Shown piece after piece: positions 25,736 to 34,844 of a DNA stretch of 64,000 bases; the first letter of the stretch is position 1, and each line of letters opens with the position of its first letter. The notes beneath the pieces are model-generated. The model did no database searches. It saw nothing but the letters and a program-made list of their open reading frames with translations, and was not told where the DNA came from. Source of the stretch: Thermogemmatispora sp042408965. Lineage in GTDB: Bacteria; Chloroflexota; Ktedonobacteria; Ktedonobacterales; Ktedonobacteraceae. The position numbers and the translations under genes were made by a program. Location of the stretch: contig JBHOQN010000089.1 of the NCBI GenBank assembly GCA_042408965.1, forward strand, positions 62,001-126,000, given 5' to 3'.

Positions 25736-26308
25736 ATGTCCCAGATGCATATACAGGACCGGCGCGTGAGACGCACGCAGAGCTTGCTGGCACGGGCGTT
25801 GCTGGCGTTGATCGCGGAGAAGGGCTACGATGCGATCACCATTCGGGATATTACTGAGCGCGCGGATATCGGGTACGCGACGTTCTTCCGCCACTATCGC
25901 GATAAGGACGAGTTGTTGCGCGATGTTGCAGATGTCGTCATCAACGAGCTGCTGGAACTGCTGGAGGCGCAGCAGCCAGGCACTGATGCTGCGCTGGTCG
26001 GCACGCTGCTCTTTCGCTACATTCAGGAGCATAGCGAGGTGGTGCGTGTGCTCCTTGGCACGCGCGGACCGGTCTCACTGGTGCAGCATGTCATCCAGCG
26101 CGGCAGCGAGAGCGTGCTGCGCCAGAACAGGCCGCGGCCGGGCAGCCCCGTGCCGGCTGAGGTTGCCGCGCACCATATCGTCGCCGCCTCGATCGCTCTC
26201 ATCCAGTGGTGGCTGGAGCATGCGATGCCCTATCCTCCTGAACACATGGGCCTGATCTATCGCGAGTTGATCGTGCAGCCAGCGAGCGCAGTGGCCTTTC
26301 TGCCCTAG
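25736..26308 (+). CDS. TetR-family regulator divergent from P450
   Basis: 190 residues. The TetR helix-turn-helix is at about 12-60 (ITIRDITERADIGYATFFRHYRDKDELL). The C-terminal ligand domain has no diagnostic motif. It lies 220 bp from the divergent P450 gene, with a 17-bp palindrome over its own -10, so autorepression is likely and control of the P450 plausible. It starts with ATG at 25736 after GAGAGGTGCG. Confidence 0.92.
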   Translation: MSQMHIQDRRVRRTQSLLARALLALIAEKGYDAITIRDITERADIGYATFFRHYRDKDELLRDVADVVINELLELLEAQQPGTDAALVGTLLFRYIQEHSEVVRVLLGTRGPVSLVQHVIQRGSESVLRQNRPRPGSPVPAEVAAHHIVAASIALIQWWLEHAMPYPPEHMGLIYRELIVQPASAVAFLP

Positions 26309-26550
26309 GCAGCCTCCCTCCTCCCGCCGGCCTTCGCCGGAGGCTCCACGAGTTTGACCCCCTCTTTCCGTTTTGCGCAGGCTCTGCTAGAATACACAGA
26401 AGGATCTGGAAAATATGTTCTAGCACCCCCTCTGGCCCTTCTGGCTCTGCTCGTGCCGATAGCGAGAGGCATCCAGGGCCGCTCTGGGCCGCTCTGGAGT
26501 GGCAACCAGAGAGCGAGAGGACTGCTCATCGATAGACAAGGAGCCTGTGC

Positions 26551-27561
26551 GTGTCAGAATACCACTACGATGCATGGCGTGAGTCGCCGCGCCCCTCTGA
26601 GCATGTCGAGCAGAGTGAAGGTCCCCTGGTGCGCGCCCTGGTGGCGAGCGACCTGCCGACGCGCGCCAGCACTCTCTATGGCCTTTTCAGCGGCCATCAG
26701 CGAGAGGCGGAGCCGCAGGAGGCGGAGATTACTGCGATCCCGGCGCTGCTGGCGCTGCTGGAGGACAGGTCGCTGCCCGGTCGCGATGCAATTGTGATGG
26801 TGCTGGCGGACCTGGCCCGCGCGAGCCAGCCTGCGCGCTACCGCGCCGTCAGAATGCCGCGGCCGCTCTGGTCCCTGCGCGTGCGCGCCGCCCTGCAGGC
26901 TGGCTTGCAGACCTGCCTGCGCCTGCTTGCCGCGGACGAGCCAGATCTCAGTGTGAATAGCGCCTACCTGCTCTCCTGGCTCGAGGAGGAGGCCGAGCAG
27001 ATTCTGCCCCAACTGGCGCAGCGTCTGGAGCAGGTGCACGAGCCGCGCGTGCGCGCCGCCCTGCTGCTGAGCAGCGAACGTCTGGGGGGAACGCAGCCGA
27101 CGACGGTGCGGCTCTGCAAGCGTCTGCTCCAGGCGCGCGAGGCACCGCTGGTGCGCCTGGTGGCTGCGATGGCACTGGCGCGGCTGCTGCGCGCTCATAC
27201 CCCGGCACGCGCACTGCACCTGCTGGTGCGTTTCCTGGCCGACCCGCAGCTCGTGGCCAGCGACTACGACACCCTGCCCTGGGCACGCAACAGCCTGGTG
27301 AGCGATATCAGCGAGGTGCTGCGCTTGCTGCCACCGGCGGCGCTCCAGTTTGCCATCCCGACGCTCCTGGAAGCCCTCGCCGGGGCCAGCCTCTACAGCT
27401 CCCTGAGCCTTGTTCGCACCCTGCACTATCTAGCCTTCAGTGCAGAGCCTGACGCCCTGAACACCAGCCACTCTCTCGACAGCGAGCAACAGCAGATCCT
27501 GGCGGCTCTCAGAACCAGTCTGGCCGCCTGGCACATAACGGATGCGCTGCTCGCTGGTTAA
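26551..27561 (+). CDS. HEAT-repeat protein of unknown function
   Basis: 336 residues, almost entirely helical, with repeated Leu/Ala-rich helix pairs (for example AIPALLALLEDRSLPGRDAI and LVRLVAAMALARLLRAH) typical of ARM/HEAT solenoids. No catalytic motif, signal peptide or membrane segment. The start is GTG at 26551, 7 nt after AAGGAG. TGCTAGAAT at about 26384 is a candidate extended -10. It stands alone. Related actinobacterial and chloroflexal solenoids have no assigned role, so only a binding or scaffold function can be suggested. Confidence 0.75.
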   Translation: MSEYHYDAWRESPRPSEHVEQSEGPLVRALVASDLPTRASTLYGLFSGHQREAEPQEAEITAIPALLALLEDRSLPGRDAIVMVLADLARASQPARYRAVRMPRPLWSLRVRAALQAGLQTCLRLLAADEPDLSVNSAYLLSWLEEEAEQILPQLAQRLEQVHEPRVRAALLLSSERLGGTQPTTVRLCKRLLQAREAPLVRLVAAMALARLLRAHTPARALHLLVRFLADPQLVASDYDTLPWARNSLVSDISEVLRLLPPAALQFAIPTLLEALAGASLYSSLSLVRTLHYLAFSAEPDALNTSHSLDSEQQQILAALRTSLAAWHITDALLAG

Positions 27562-27727
27562 GATGCACGGAAGCGCTTTGACGGAGGAGCTTCTTCACAT
27601 GGCCAGGGTATGCAAAGCGCTGGGGCACACTCGTTCACACGGGACAGCGCTGGTCCAAACGTGGTTAAGAAGGCAGGCGTGTCTGGGAGTTTGGTACTAA
27701 TTTTCCCTGCTCTCAAGCCTGGTTAAA

Positions 27728-27757
27728 TTGACACACATTGGTCTATCCAGGTAGACT
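27728..27757 (+). promoter_or_regulatory. Promoter of the transglycosylase gene
   Basis: Perfect TTGACA (27728-27733), 18-nt spacer, TAGACT (27752-27757), about 40 nt before the ATG at 27799. Confidence 0.55.
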
Positions 27758-27798
27758 CACAACCAGGTACAAAGATAAGCAGAGCAGCGAGGTTCGTT

Positions 27799-28938
27799 AT
27801 GCCGCAGTTTCGCCGGTTCCCGCCGTTTCAGGATCCCAATGCACGTGATCTGGCGGGTACACAGGCAACCGATGATGCAGCGGGTAGCGCGGGTTTCCAG
27901 GCTCCTCCCTTGACTGCGGGCAGCACCAGCCCGTTTGAGCCGATCCCCTTGCCGGGCACTGGCCCGCTGAGGCAGACACAGGGTCTGGCCAGCCCTCTGA
28001 ACTTCTCAGGGCCGTTGACAACCACCGATCAGTACGCAACCGTTCAGATCGCCCCCACGACCGACCGGCATCAGGTTCTGCCCGTCACAACGGATCGCCT
28101 GGCCGTCACGCCGCTGAGCCGGCCTGAGCAGACGGGAACGCTCGCGCAGCGTGCGAGCACCGAGGGGCTGATCGAGTCAGCCCCTCAACCCACAACGACC
28201 GGCAATCTGGCCGACCTGCTCGCGGCTCTGCAATCCACCATGGAGACCTCTCGGCGCATGGTCGTCATCCCCGCCGAGTCCCGCAAAGAGCGTGCCAGAA
28301 AGAGCACTCGCCGCCTGAGCACTCGCCAGCGCCACGGCATCATCATGACAGTGCTCCTGACGGTGGTGGTCATCACACTTGTGACGCTCTCGCCGCTGGC
28401 AGGCGGCAACGGCGTGCCTATTCTGGGTGGCCTGAGGCAATGGATTCAGAACCAGCAAAACGCCTGGCAGATCTCGGCCCATCAGCAGGGGGCAGCGGCC
28501 ACCAACCCGATCAGTGTGAATACGGGCAACCTGCCGCCGATGACTCTCCCCAACAGCCCCTACGTCGCCCTGGCTCAGCAGGACGCTATTGATGCCGGCA
28601 TTCCCGCAGTCTAGTTCGTGCGCCAGATCAATGTAGAGAGCGGCTTCAATCCAAACGCGGTCTCACCGGCAGGCGCGGTCGGCATCGCCCAGTTTCTCCC
28701 CAGCACCGCCGCTGGCCTGGGTATCGATCCCTGGAATCCGGTCGAGGCTCTCCAGGGAGCGGCACGGCTGATGGCTAGCTATACCCGCAGCTACGGCGGC
28801 GACTACGCTAAAGCCCTGGCAGCCTATAACGCTGGCTCTGGCGGCCTCCAGGCGGCTATCAATGCCTGCGGCAGCGCCTGGCTCAACTGCGTTCCTGCTG
28901 AGACGCGCAACTATATTTATCGCATCATTGGCATCTGA
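27799..28938 (+). pseudogene. Membrane lytic transglycosylase interrupted by in-frame TAG
   Basis: One continuous frame of 379 codons is broken only by TAG at 28612-28614. Before it are a long Pro/Thr/Gln-rich cytoplasmic region, one membrane helix (about residues 178-200) and a linker ending DAGIPAV. Immediately after it the same frame continues FVRQINVESGFNP, which contains the catalytic Glu of an SLT domain, then SPAGAVGIAQF and LAAYNAGSGG. The downstream part has a complete goose-lysozyme-like SLT core. As written, the first product (271 residues) lacks the catalytic domain, and the second (from GTG 28618) lacks a ribosome binding site. TAG is one base from TAC/TAT (Tyr). Nonsense mutation, sequencing error and readthrough are the options. 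Confidence 0.85.
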
Positions 28939-29021
28939 TCACTGGATCACCGATCCCCGTCCGCTGCCGCGGGCGCCATCCATGCCCTCCACCTGCGAGG
29001 GGCGCGATGAGGATCGCGCCC

Positions 29022-30893
29022 CTACTCAACCGTGACCGACTTCGCCAGGTTGCGCGGCTGGTCGACGTTACACCCACGAGCAACAGCAGCATGGTAGGCA
29101 AAGAGCTGCAGGGGAACGATCGCCAGCAGGGGACTCAACTCCTCCAGCGTGGCAGGCACGTAGAAGACCGTGTCTGCATGCTCACGAATAGCCTCGTCGC
29201 CCTCCGTGGCTACGGCAACGACCAGCGCGTCGCGTGCGCGCACCTGCTGTATGTTGCTGACGACCTTCTCGTAAACACGCGAGGCCGTGGCGACAGCGAC
29301 GAGCGGCGTTTCAGGATCGAGCAGGGCGATCGAGCCATGCTTCAGCTCGCCAGCAGGAAAGCCTTCTGCATGGATATAGGAAACCTCCTTGAGCTTGAGT
29401 GCACCCTCGAGGGCGGTCGGGTAACCAACGCCACGACCGATAAACATCATACTGTGCACCCCGGCCAGCTCGCGCGCCAGCGGCGCAATCGGATCATCGA
29501 GCGCGGCGGCACGCTCCAGCATGCCCTCCAACTGCTCAGGGATACGCTCCAGCGCCTGCAGGACCTCCGCCACCTGCTCCTGTCCCATCTGTCCACGTTC
29601 CAGAGCCAGGAAGAGGCCCAGCAGATAGAGCTGAGCCAGCGTGGCGATGAAGGTCTTGGTGGCCACCACACAGATCTCCGGGCCAGCCTGAATATAGAGC
29701 ACAGCATCGGCCAGGCGCGTCACCGCACTCGCAACGACGTTGGTAATGGCCACGACCGGCGCCCCCCGCTCGCGGGCCTGGCGCATGCTCACCAGCACAT
29801 CTGCCGTCTCACCCGACTGCGTGACCGCAATACACAGCGTCTCTGGCCCCACCAGCGGATCGCAGTAACGAAATTCGCCCGCAGTGATCACGTCCACGGG
29901 GATACGTGCCCAACGCTCGATCACATAGCGAGCCACCAGCCCAGCATGATAAGAGCTGCCACAGGCCACAACGACCACGCGCGTTACCCTTTCGAGCGCG
30001 CCGGAGCAACGCAATGCCTCAAGCTCGCTCAGATGTAACTGGCCATCACGCACGCGCCCCAGTAAGGCACGGCGCAGGGCCTCAGGCTGCTCGTTGATCT
30101 CCTTGAGCATGAAATGGGGATAGCCCCCCTTCTCAGCAGCCTCGGCATCCCACTCGACGAGCGTGGAGGCGCGCTGCACAGCCGTGCCATCCAGACGCCT
30201 GATCGCTATGCCATCCGGCCGCAGCGCGACCAGCTCCCCCTCGTCCAGAATGATGACGCGGCGCGTGTACTTGAGCAGAGCCGCCACGTCCGAGGCGAGA
30301 AACTGCTCGTGCTCTCCCAGCCCCACAACCAGGAACGGGCCGTTGTAGCGTGCTCCGACGAGTAGTTGCGGCTGCTCACGGCAGAGCACAGCAATGGCAT
30401 AGGAGCCACGCACATGCAGCAGCGCCAGGCGCACCGCCTCGCTCAGGTCGCCCTGCGCCTCGCCGAGATAGGCGCGCTCGATCAGATGCGAGAGCACCTC
30501 GGTATCCGTTTCGGAGCGAAAGATGTGGCCCTCTTCCTCAAGACGGTGGCGCAGCTCGGCGTAGTTCTCGATGATGCCGTTGTGCACCACAGTGATCAAT
30601 CCCTCGCAATCGGCCTGGGGATGGGCGTTGATGTCACTGGGCCGCCCATGGGTCGCCCAGCGCGTGTGGCCGATTCCCAGTGAGCCGTGACCGGGGCGCG
30701 CCTCGCTCTCAACCGCCGCCACCAGGTTGGCGATCTTGCCAGCACGGCGGCAGACCTCCAGATCGCCGCTCGCCGTCAGCACAGCAATGCCAGCCGAATC
30801 GTAGCCCCGATACTCGAGCCTTCGCAGCCCATCGAGCAAAATCGAAGTAACATCGGCGCCCTGAGCGCCGACGTAACCAATGATACCGCACAT
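29022..30893 (-). CDS. glmS: Glutamine-fructose-6-phosphate aminotransferase
   Basis: GlmS makes glucosamine-6-phosphate from fructose-6-phosphate and glutamine, the first step to peptidoglycan amino sugars. It has 623 residues. The N-terminal Cys2 nucleophile (MCGIIGY), glutaminase motifs GHTRWATHG and HNGIIENY, two SIS sugar-isomerase domains (CGSSYHAG and SQSGETADV), and the C-terminal DQPRNLAKSVTVE signature are all present. It is preceded by a leader of about 300 nt that resembles a glmS ribozyme and by an extended -10 promoter at 31200-31207, so feedback control by glucosamine-6-phosphate is likely. Confidence 0.97.
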   Translation of the reverse strand: MCGIIGYVGAQGADVTSILLDGLRRLEYRGYDSAGIAVLTASGDLEVCRRAGKIANLVAAVESEARPGHGSLGIGHTRWATHGRPSDINAHPQADCEGLITVVHNGIIENYAELRHRLEEEGHIFRSETDTEVLSHLIERAYLGEAQGDLSEAVRLALLHVRGSYAIAVLCREQPQLLVGARYNGPFLVVGLGEHEQFLASDVAALLKYTRRVIILDEGELVALRPDGIAIRRLDGTAVQRASTLVEWDAEAAEKGGYPHFMLKEINEQPEALRRALLGRVRDGQLHLSELEALRCSGALERVTRVVVVACGSSYHAGLVARYVIERWARIPVDVITAGEFRYCDPLVGPETLCIAVTQSGETADVLVSMRQARERGAPVVAITNVVASAVTRLADAVLYIQAGPEICVVATKTFIATLAQLYLLGLFLALERGQMGQEQVAEVLQALERIPEQLEGMLERAAALDDPIAPLARELAGVHSMMFIGRGVGYPTALEGALKLKEVSYIHAEGFPAGELKHGSIALLDPETPLVAVATASRVYEKVVSNIQQVRARDALVVAVATEGDEAIREHADTVFYVPATLEELSPLLAIVPLQLFAYHAAVARGCNVDQPRNLAKSVTVE

Positions 30894-31007
30894 GAGGCAG
30901 GGTATCCTCTCTTCCTGTGAGTAAGTGAGTGAGCATGAAGAAGCAGAGACAGACCTCCCCCCGGAACAGGAACGCTCTGTCTTGCTGCTCTGTCCAGCTA
31001 TATCACT

Positions 31008-31153
31008 GGTAGCGTTTTGGCCTGGCCGTTACCAGCCAGTTTTGTGCACTACCTTCTCAGGGAAGTGATCTCCCCTGGGGGCTCCCCGCTGATTACTCCG
31101 AACAGCCCCCACCTCGTCAGCCGTGGCCCCTCCTGCAGCCCGGCCCATGCGCT
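31008..31153 (-). ncRNA. Candidate glmS ribozyme in the glmS leader
   Basis: Read on the minus strand, the element opens with AGCGC (31153-31149), matching the conserved cleavage-site strand AGCGCC. About 34 nt later comes TGACGAGGTGGGG, identical over 13 nt to the core of Bacillus glmS ribozymes. A 7-bp stem GGGGGCT/AGCCCCC encloses TCAGCGG, close to the conserved TCGGCGG. Next come a hairpin CAGGGGA/TTCCCTG and an outer stem GGTAGTG/CGCTACC (ending at 31008) enclosing CTGGC/GCCAG. The total of about 146 nt and the order of helices fit the class. The cleavage strand has A where C is usual, costing one P2.2 pair, so activity is not assured. Confidence 0.55.
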
Positions 31154-31199
31154 ACTATCCGCGACGACACATACAGACCACCAGACAGGTGATGATGTT

Positions 31200-31208
31200 A
31201 GTATACCA
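31200..31208 (-). promoter_or_regulatory. Extended -10 promoter of glmS
   Basis: Minus-strand TGGTATACT, with TATACT at 31205-31200. It places the transcription start about 40 nt before the proposed ribozyme cleavage site. Confidence 0.6.
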
Positions 31209-31295
31209 GATCGCCGAAGCTCTCTAGTACGAACGGGCGGCCACTCTCCTTTTGTCGCATGGCCTGCCACCGCAGCCGAGTCCCACCCACCACGC

Positions 31296-33068
31296 TCAGT
31301 CAGTGCAGCGATCACGATAGCGGTTGGTAATTGGCAGTCGGCGATCGCGACCGAAAGCGCGGGGCGTGATCTTGATGCCAGGCGGCGCCTGCCGCCGCTT
31401 GTACTCGCTGCGATCAACGAGCTGCATCACACGCTCAACCAGCGAGCGCTCAAAGCCCAGCGCGAGCATCTCCTCGAGGCTGCGATCCTCTTCTGCATAG
31501 GCCTGCAAGATCGGATCAAGCACCTCATATGGCGGTAGACTGTCGCTGTCCTTCTGGCCAGGACGGAGCTCGGCCGAGGGTGGCTTCTCCAGTACGGCCT
31601 GTGGAATGACTGGCCGCTCACCCAGTGAGTTGCGATAGACGCTCAATTCGTAGACCAGGGTCTTCGGCACATCCTTGAGCACGGCGAACCCACCAGCCAT
31701 ATCGCCGTAGAGCGTGCTGTAGCCAGTGGCCATCTCTGACTTGTTGCCTGTGGTGAGGACAATCGGTCCCAGCTTGTTGGAAATGGTCATCAGGATGTTG
31801 CCGCGAATGCGCGCCTGCAGGTTCTCAGCGGCCAGGCCGTGATCGCCCTCGCCCAGGGCCGGCTCCATGACGCGCAGCGAGGTGCGGAAGATCTCCTCAA
31901 TGGGAATGGTGATGAAGCCGATACCCAGATTGGCGGCCAGCTCACGCGCATCGCTCTTGCTGCCCTCGGAGGAATACGCTGAGGGCATCGAGACGCCAAG
32001 CACGTTCTCGGGCCCCAGGGCATCGGCGGCGATGACGGCCGTGAGCGAGGAGTCTATGCCGCCAGAAAGGCCGACGATGGCTTTGCTAAAGCCGGTTTTG
32101 CGCACGTAATCGCGTGTGCCAAGTACCAGCGCTGCGTAGACCTCGGCCAGATGCCCCAGGGTAGGCTCGATGCGCTGGACGCCCTCCAGCAGAGGCTGAT
32201 GCGCCCGCGCCGGCGGGGCCTGCACTTGCGCTGAGACCTCGATGAGCGGCACCTGCTCGGCGCGCAGTTCGAGGCGCTCCTGCCGCCGGCGAGGATCGTG
32301 CAGCCGTGAGCGGAAGACCGAGGCCACATCAAGATCGACGATGAGCAGATCTTCCTCAAACTGCTTCGCGCGGGCGATCAGTCGTCCCTGCTCGTTAAAG
32401 ACCATGCTGCCGCCATCGAAGACTAGCTCGTCCTGCCCGCCCACCAGGTTGAGATAGACAACGATCACGCCATTGTCGGCGGCGCGCGTCGCCAGCATCT
32501 GCTCCCGTACATGCCGCTTGCCAGCGTAATAGGGGGAACCATTGATGTTGAGCACAACCTCAGCACCGGCATGGGCCTGCAGCGTCAGGGGGCCGGTTGG
32601 ATACCAGATGTCCTCGCAGATCGTCACCCCCACGTGCACCCCATTGATCAGAAAGAGCGGCGCCTCCTGCCCGGCCTGAAAATAGCGATATTCGTCAAAG
32701 ACGCTATAGTTGGGCAGGTAGTGCTTGTGATACACTCCATAGAGCCGCCCGTCTCCGATCACCGCCGCCGCGTTGTAGATATCTTCGTCGCGATCGACCG
32801 CCCCTATCACGGCGGTCAGCCCGGCCAGCTCGCGGCTACGCTCGATGAGATGCTGAAGCTGGCGCAGGTTGGCCGAGACAAAGCCCGGCTTGAGCAGGAG
32901 ATCCTCAGGCGGATAGCCGGTCAGGGCCAGCTCCGGCGTACAGACGATCTGTGCTCCGGCGTGCTGAGCTGCACACATGGCCTGCCAGATCTTTTCAGCG
33001 TTGGCCTCCAGATCGCCGACGGTCACGTTGATCTGCGCCAGGGCGACACGCAGAGGTACGATATTCAT
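31296..33068 (-). CDS. nadE: Glutamine-dependent NAD+ synthetase
   Basis: 590 residues, the two-domain bacterial form. The N-terminal nitrilase-type amidase has its Glu-Lys-Cys triad in CTPELALTGYPPEDL, YHKHYLPNY and TICEDIW. The C-terminal synthetase has the PPi loop VGLSGGIDSSL, and TTGNKSEMATGY and AEDRSLEEML follow. It converts nicotinic acid adenine dinucleotide to NAD+ using glutamine-derived ammonia. Start at 33068 (MNIVPLRVALAQ) matches the family and has GGGAAG upstream; a longer frame from 33137 is unlikely. Confidence 0.96.
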   Translation of the reverse strand: MNIVPLRVALAQINVTVGDLEANAEKIWQAMCAAQHAGAQIVCTPELALTGYPPEDLLLKPGFVSANLRQLQHLIERSRELAGLTAVIGAVDRDEDIYNAAAVIGDGRLYGVYHKHYLPNYSVFDEYRYFQAGQEAPLFLINGVHVGVTICEDIWYPTGPLTLQAHAGAEVVLNINGSPYYAGKRHVREQMLATRAADNGVIVVYLNLVGGQDELVFDGGSMVFNEQGRLIARAKQFEEDLLIVDLDVASVFRSRLHDPRRRQERLELRAEQVPLIEVSAQVQAPPARAHQPLLEGVQRIEPTLGHLAEVYAALVLGTRDYVRKTGFSKAIVGLSGGIDSSLTAVIAADALGPENVLGVSMPSAYSSEGSKSDARELAANLGIGFITIPIEEIFRTSLRVMEPALGEGDHGLAAENLQARIRGNILMTISNKLGPIVLTTGNKSEMATGYSTLYGDMAGGFAVLKDVPKTLVYELSVYRNSLGERPVIPQAVLEKPPSAELRPGQKDSDSLPPYEVLDPILQAYAEEDRSLEEMLALGFERSLVERVMQLVDRSEYKRRQAPPGIKITPRAFGRDRRLPITNRYRDRCTD

Positions 33069-33188
33069 ACTGGAATGCTTCCCTTTCTCGCCAGCCGAGC
33101 GACTCGGCCAGGGAGGCTGGCTGGCAGAACAGAGCAAAATGTCACCATAATATTATAGCTGATGATACTGGGAGGTTCCTGGCCCTTG

Positions 33189-33695
33189 ATGGATTTAGAT
33201 GTGTACATCTTCCTGGATGTGCCGTTTATGGTGCTGGTCTACCTGGCGGTGTTGCTCTTTGCGCGCCCGCCTCGCATCGTCATCCTGGCGGCGCTGCTTG
33301 CTGGCCTGGTGATGGCGCTCGTCAATCTGCTGGCAGATCTGCTGGCCTACTACGCACACTGGTGGCACTATACGCTCGCCGGCCTGGTCCTGCACCTGCC
33401 CCTGCCTTTCTACCTGCCGGCGATCTTGATCTATGGCGGCATTGGCTACTTCCTGATCTGGCGACTCTGGCAGGGACGCTGGCACTGGCTGGCCATGACG
33501 CTGCTGATCGCGATTCCGCTCTTCCGCGCCCTTGCGGACTACCTGCGTGCCGTCACCCAGACCGGCTATGCCGTCTGGGACAGTCCGCCAGCGCTGGCGG
33601 GCGGGGTCGATCTCGTCCAACACCTGCTGGCCTTTTACGCTGGCTATCTGCTCTTCCGCCTGCTGGTACCGGTGCAACCAGTCCGCCAGTCGTGA
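33189..33695 (+). CDS. Multi-pass membrane protein, unknown
   Basis: 168 residues with about five hydrophobic helices (around 5-20, 25-50, 60-80, 90-110 and 140-160) separated by short loops rich in Trp, Tyr and His. No catalytic or transport motif is recognisable. The ATG at 33189 has GGGAGG 13 nt upstream; a start at 33162 would place that SD inside the gene. It is divergent from nadE and convergent with the CoxG-like gene. Function unknown. Confidence 0.65.
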   Translation: MDLDVYIFLDVPFMVLVYLAVLLFARPPRIVILAALLAGLVMALVNLLADLLAYYAHWWHYTLAGLVLHLPLPFYLPAILIYGGIGYFLIWRLWQGRWHWLAMTLLIAIPLFRALADYLRAVTQTGYAVWDSPPALAGGVDLVQHLLAFYAGYLLFRLLVPVQPVRQS

Positions 33696-33815
33696 CAGAA
33701 CGTGACAGGAGCGCAGCCCGCACCAGCCTGCTGCGCCCCTCAGCCAGTCGGGGAGAGTCTGGCCATCTGCTGGCCGCTCTGGTTCGCGCTCGAACGGCCC
33801 GGATGCCTTCACCTG

Positions 33816-34502
33816 CTAGCGCCGCGGCAGCTTCGTTCCCACCCAGACGAGCAGCAGGAGCACGCCGAGCGCCGCCACCCGGCGGAGCGTGCGCACCCAG
33901 CGCTCCTCAGACAGCGAATCGCCCCCGCCCAGACCCAGGCTGCGCACCACCAGATGCAGCAGGCTTGTGGAGCGCAGCGGCAGCCCCGGCGGCGCCTCCC
34001 CAGCAGCAAGGCCCGGCTGCTCTGGCTCCTCCACCAGGAGCACCGACTCTACCTCCACCGGCCGCAGCACACGCAATTGATCAGCCAGTGAGAGAAAGAA
34101 CTGCTGGATCAGCATTTTGGCGGTCCCTTTGAGTAGCGGCGGCGGAAGCAGGGTACCAGCCCGGGCAGCATTGAGGACCCCGCGATAGTGAATGACGGTA
34201 TTGTTCTCCTGCCGCTGCAGAGCTACCTCTCCCTCCCCCCTGACTGGTCCATGACGGCCCTCGCCCTCGACGCTGATATGATAGCGGTGAGGATACTCCT
34301 GCTCCGAGATCGTCACCGTCCCCTGATAAGACCCTTTCAGCGGCGCCTGCTTGACGGCGAGACTGATCGCGTATCTATTCTCGCCCAGCGCCTCCAGCTG
34401 CTCCACACCCGGCAAGGCGCGGCGCAGCACCTGCTGATCCATCAGGCACTTCCATACATCTTCTGGAGTTGCTTGAAGAGTATACGTTCCTTCAATATCC
34501 AT
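33816..34502 (-). CDS. CoxG-like SRPBCC protein with C-terminal membrane anchor
   Basis: 228 residues. The first 150 match the CoxG (CO dehydrogenase subunit G) group of the START/SRPBCC fold: MDIEGTYTLQATPEDVWKCLMD, then LPGVEQLEAL and GSYQGTVTI. In aerobic carboxydotrophs CoxG helps anchor CO dehydrogenase to the membrane, and a single hydrophobic helix near the C-terminus (VAALGVLLLLVWVG) followed by basic residues fits such anchoring. No coxMSL genes are adjacent, so the partner may be elsewhere or a different xanthine-oxidase-family enzyme. Confidence 0.85.
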   Translation of the reverse strand: MDIEGTYTLQATPEDVWKCLMDQQVLRRALPGVEQLEALGENRYAISLAVKQAPLKGSYQGTVTISEQEYPHRYHISVEGEGRHGPVRGEGEVALQRQENNTVIHYRGVLNAARAGTLLPPPLLKGTAKMLIQQFFLSLADQLRVLRPVEVESVLLVEEPEQPGLAAGEAPPGLPLRSTSLLHLVVRSLGLGGGDSLSEERWVRTLRRVAALGVLLLLVWVGTKLPRR

Positions 34503-34650
34503 GAGATGATTCCTTAAAGGTCGATAATTGCCCCCCCATTATAGAAGAGGACGCCGCCACTGGCAAGCAGGTCGTGGCCATCGCTCGAAGCGCTCCCCTG
34601 GCATCTCCTGACCCTGCACAGATGACGTCCTGGGTGGGCAGCGCTGCAGC

Positions 34651-34679
34651 TTGCGACCGCCCCCGCTCTGGAGTATACT
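34651..34679 (+). promoter_or_regulatory. Promoter of the antiporter gene
   Basis: TTGCGA (34651-34656), 17-nt spacer, TATACT (34674-34679). Transcription would start near 34686. Confidence 0.7.
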
Positions 34680-34685
34680 GGTAGC

Positions 34686-34844
34686 AGTACAAACTATGCA
34701 ACAGCGTCGCCATGCAGGAGTGCCGGGAAGTCTGGTCGGCCCCGGCACTCTTTTTATGTGCCTCGCTGGTGCCAACCGTCGTGGACGGTGTCCAGCGAGT
34801 GCATCTCGTATGAGGTTGTCTGCACGTCGAGGAAGGAGGTTGTG
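34686..34844 (+). promoter_or_regulatory. Structured leader with internal terminator before CPA1 antiporter
   Basis: About 32 nt after the predicted start, GAGTGCCGGG (34718-34727) pairs with CCCGGCACTC (34741-34750) and is followed by TTTTT (34751-34755), a textbook intrinsic terminator inside the leader. A second compound hairpin follows: CTCGCTGG (34762-34769) with CCAGCGAG (34792-34799), enclosing CCGTC/GACGG. AAGGAGGT then precedes the ATG at 34845. No plus-strand gene upstream needs this terminator. The arrangement suggests attenuation, perhaps by a small ion-sensing RNA or protein. It matches no riboswitch class I can identify. Confidence 0.6.

Larger units (their letters stand above)
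30894..31295. other. glmS-nadE intergenic region
   Basis: No protein gene. It carries the glmS promoter and a highly structured minus-strand leader described separately. Between that structure and the glmS ATG (30894-31007) are a G-rich SD-like tract and a run of CTCACTCACTTACTCAC. Confidence 0.6.

Noticed and set aside
28612..28614. Selenocysteine or pyrrolysine recoding of the transglycosylase stop
   Set aside because: Selenocysteine uses TGA, not TAG; nothing in the window suggests pyrrolysine.
34686..34760. Fluoride (crcB) riboswitch before the antiporter
   Set aside because: The conserved GGCGAUGG and CUGAUG blocks are not present.
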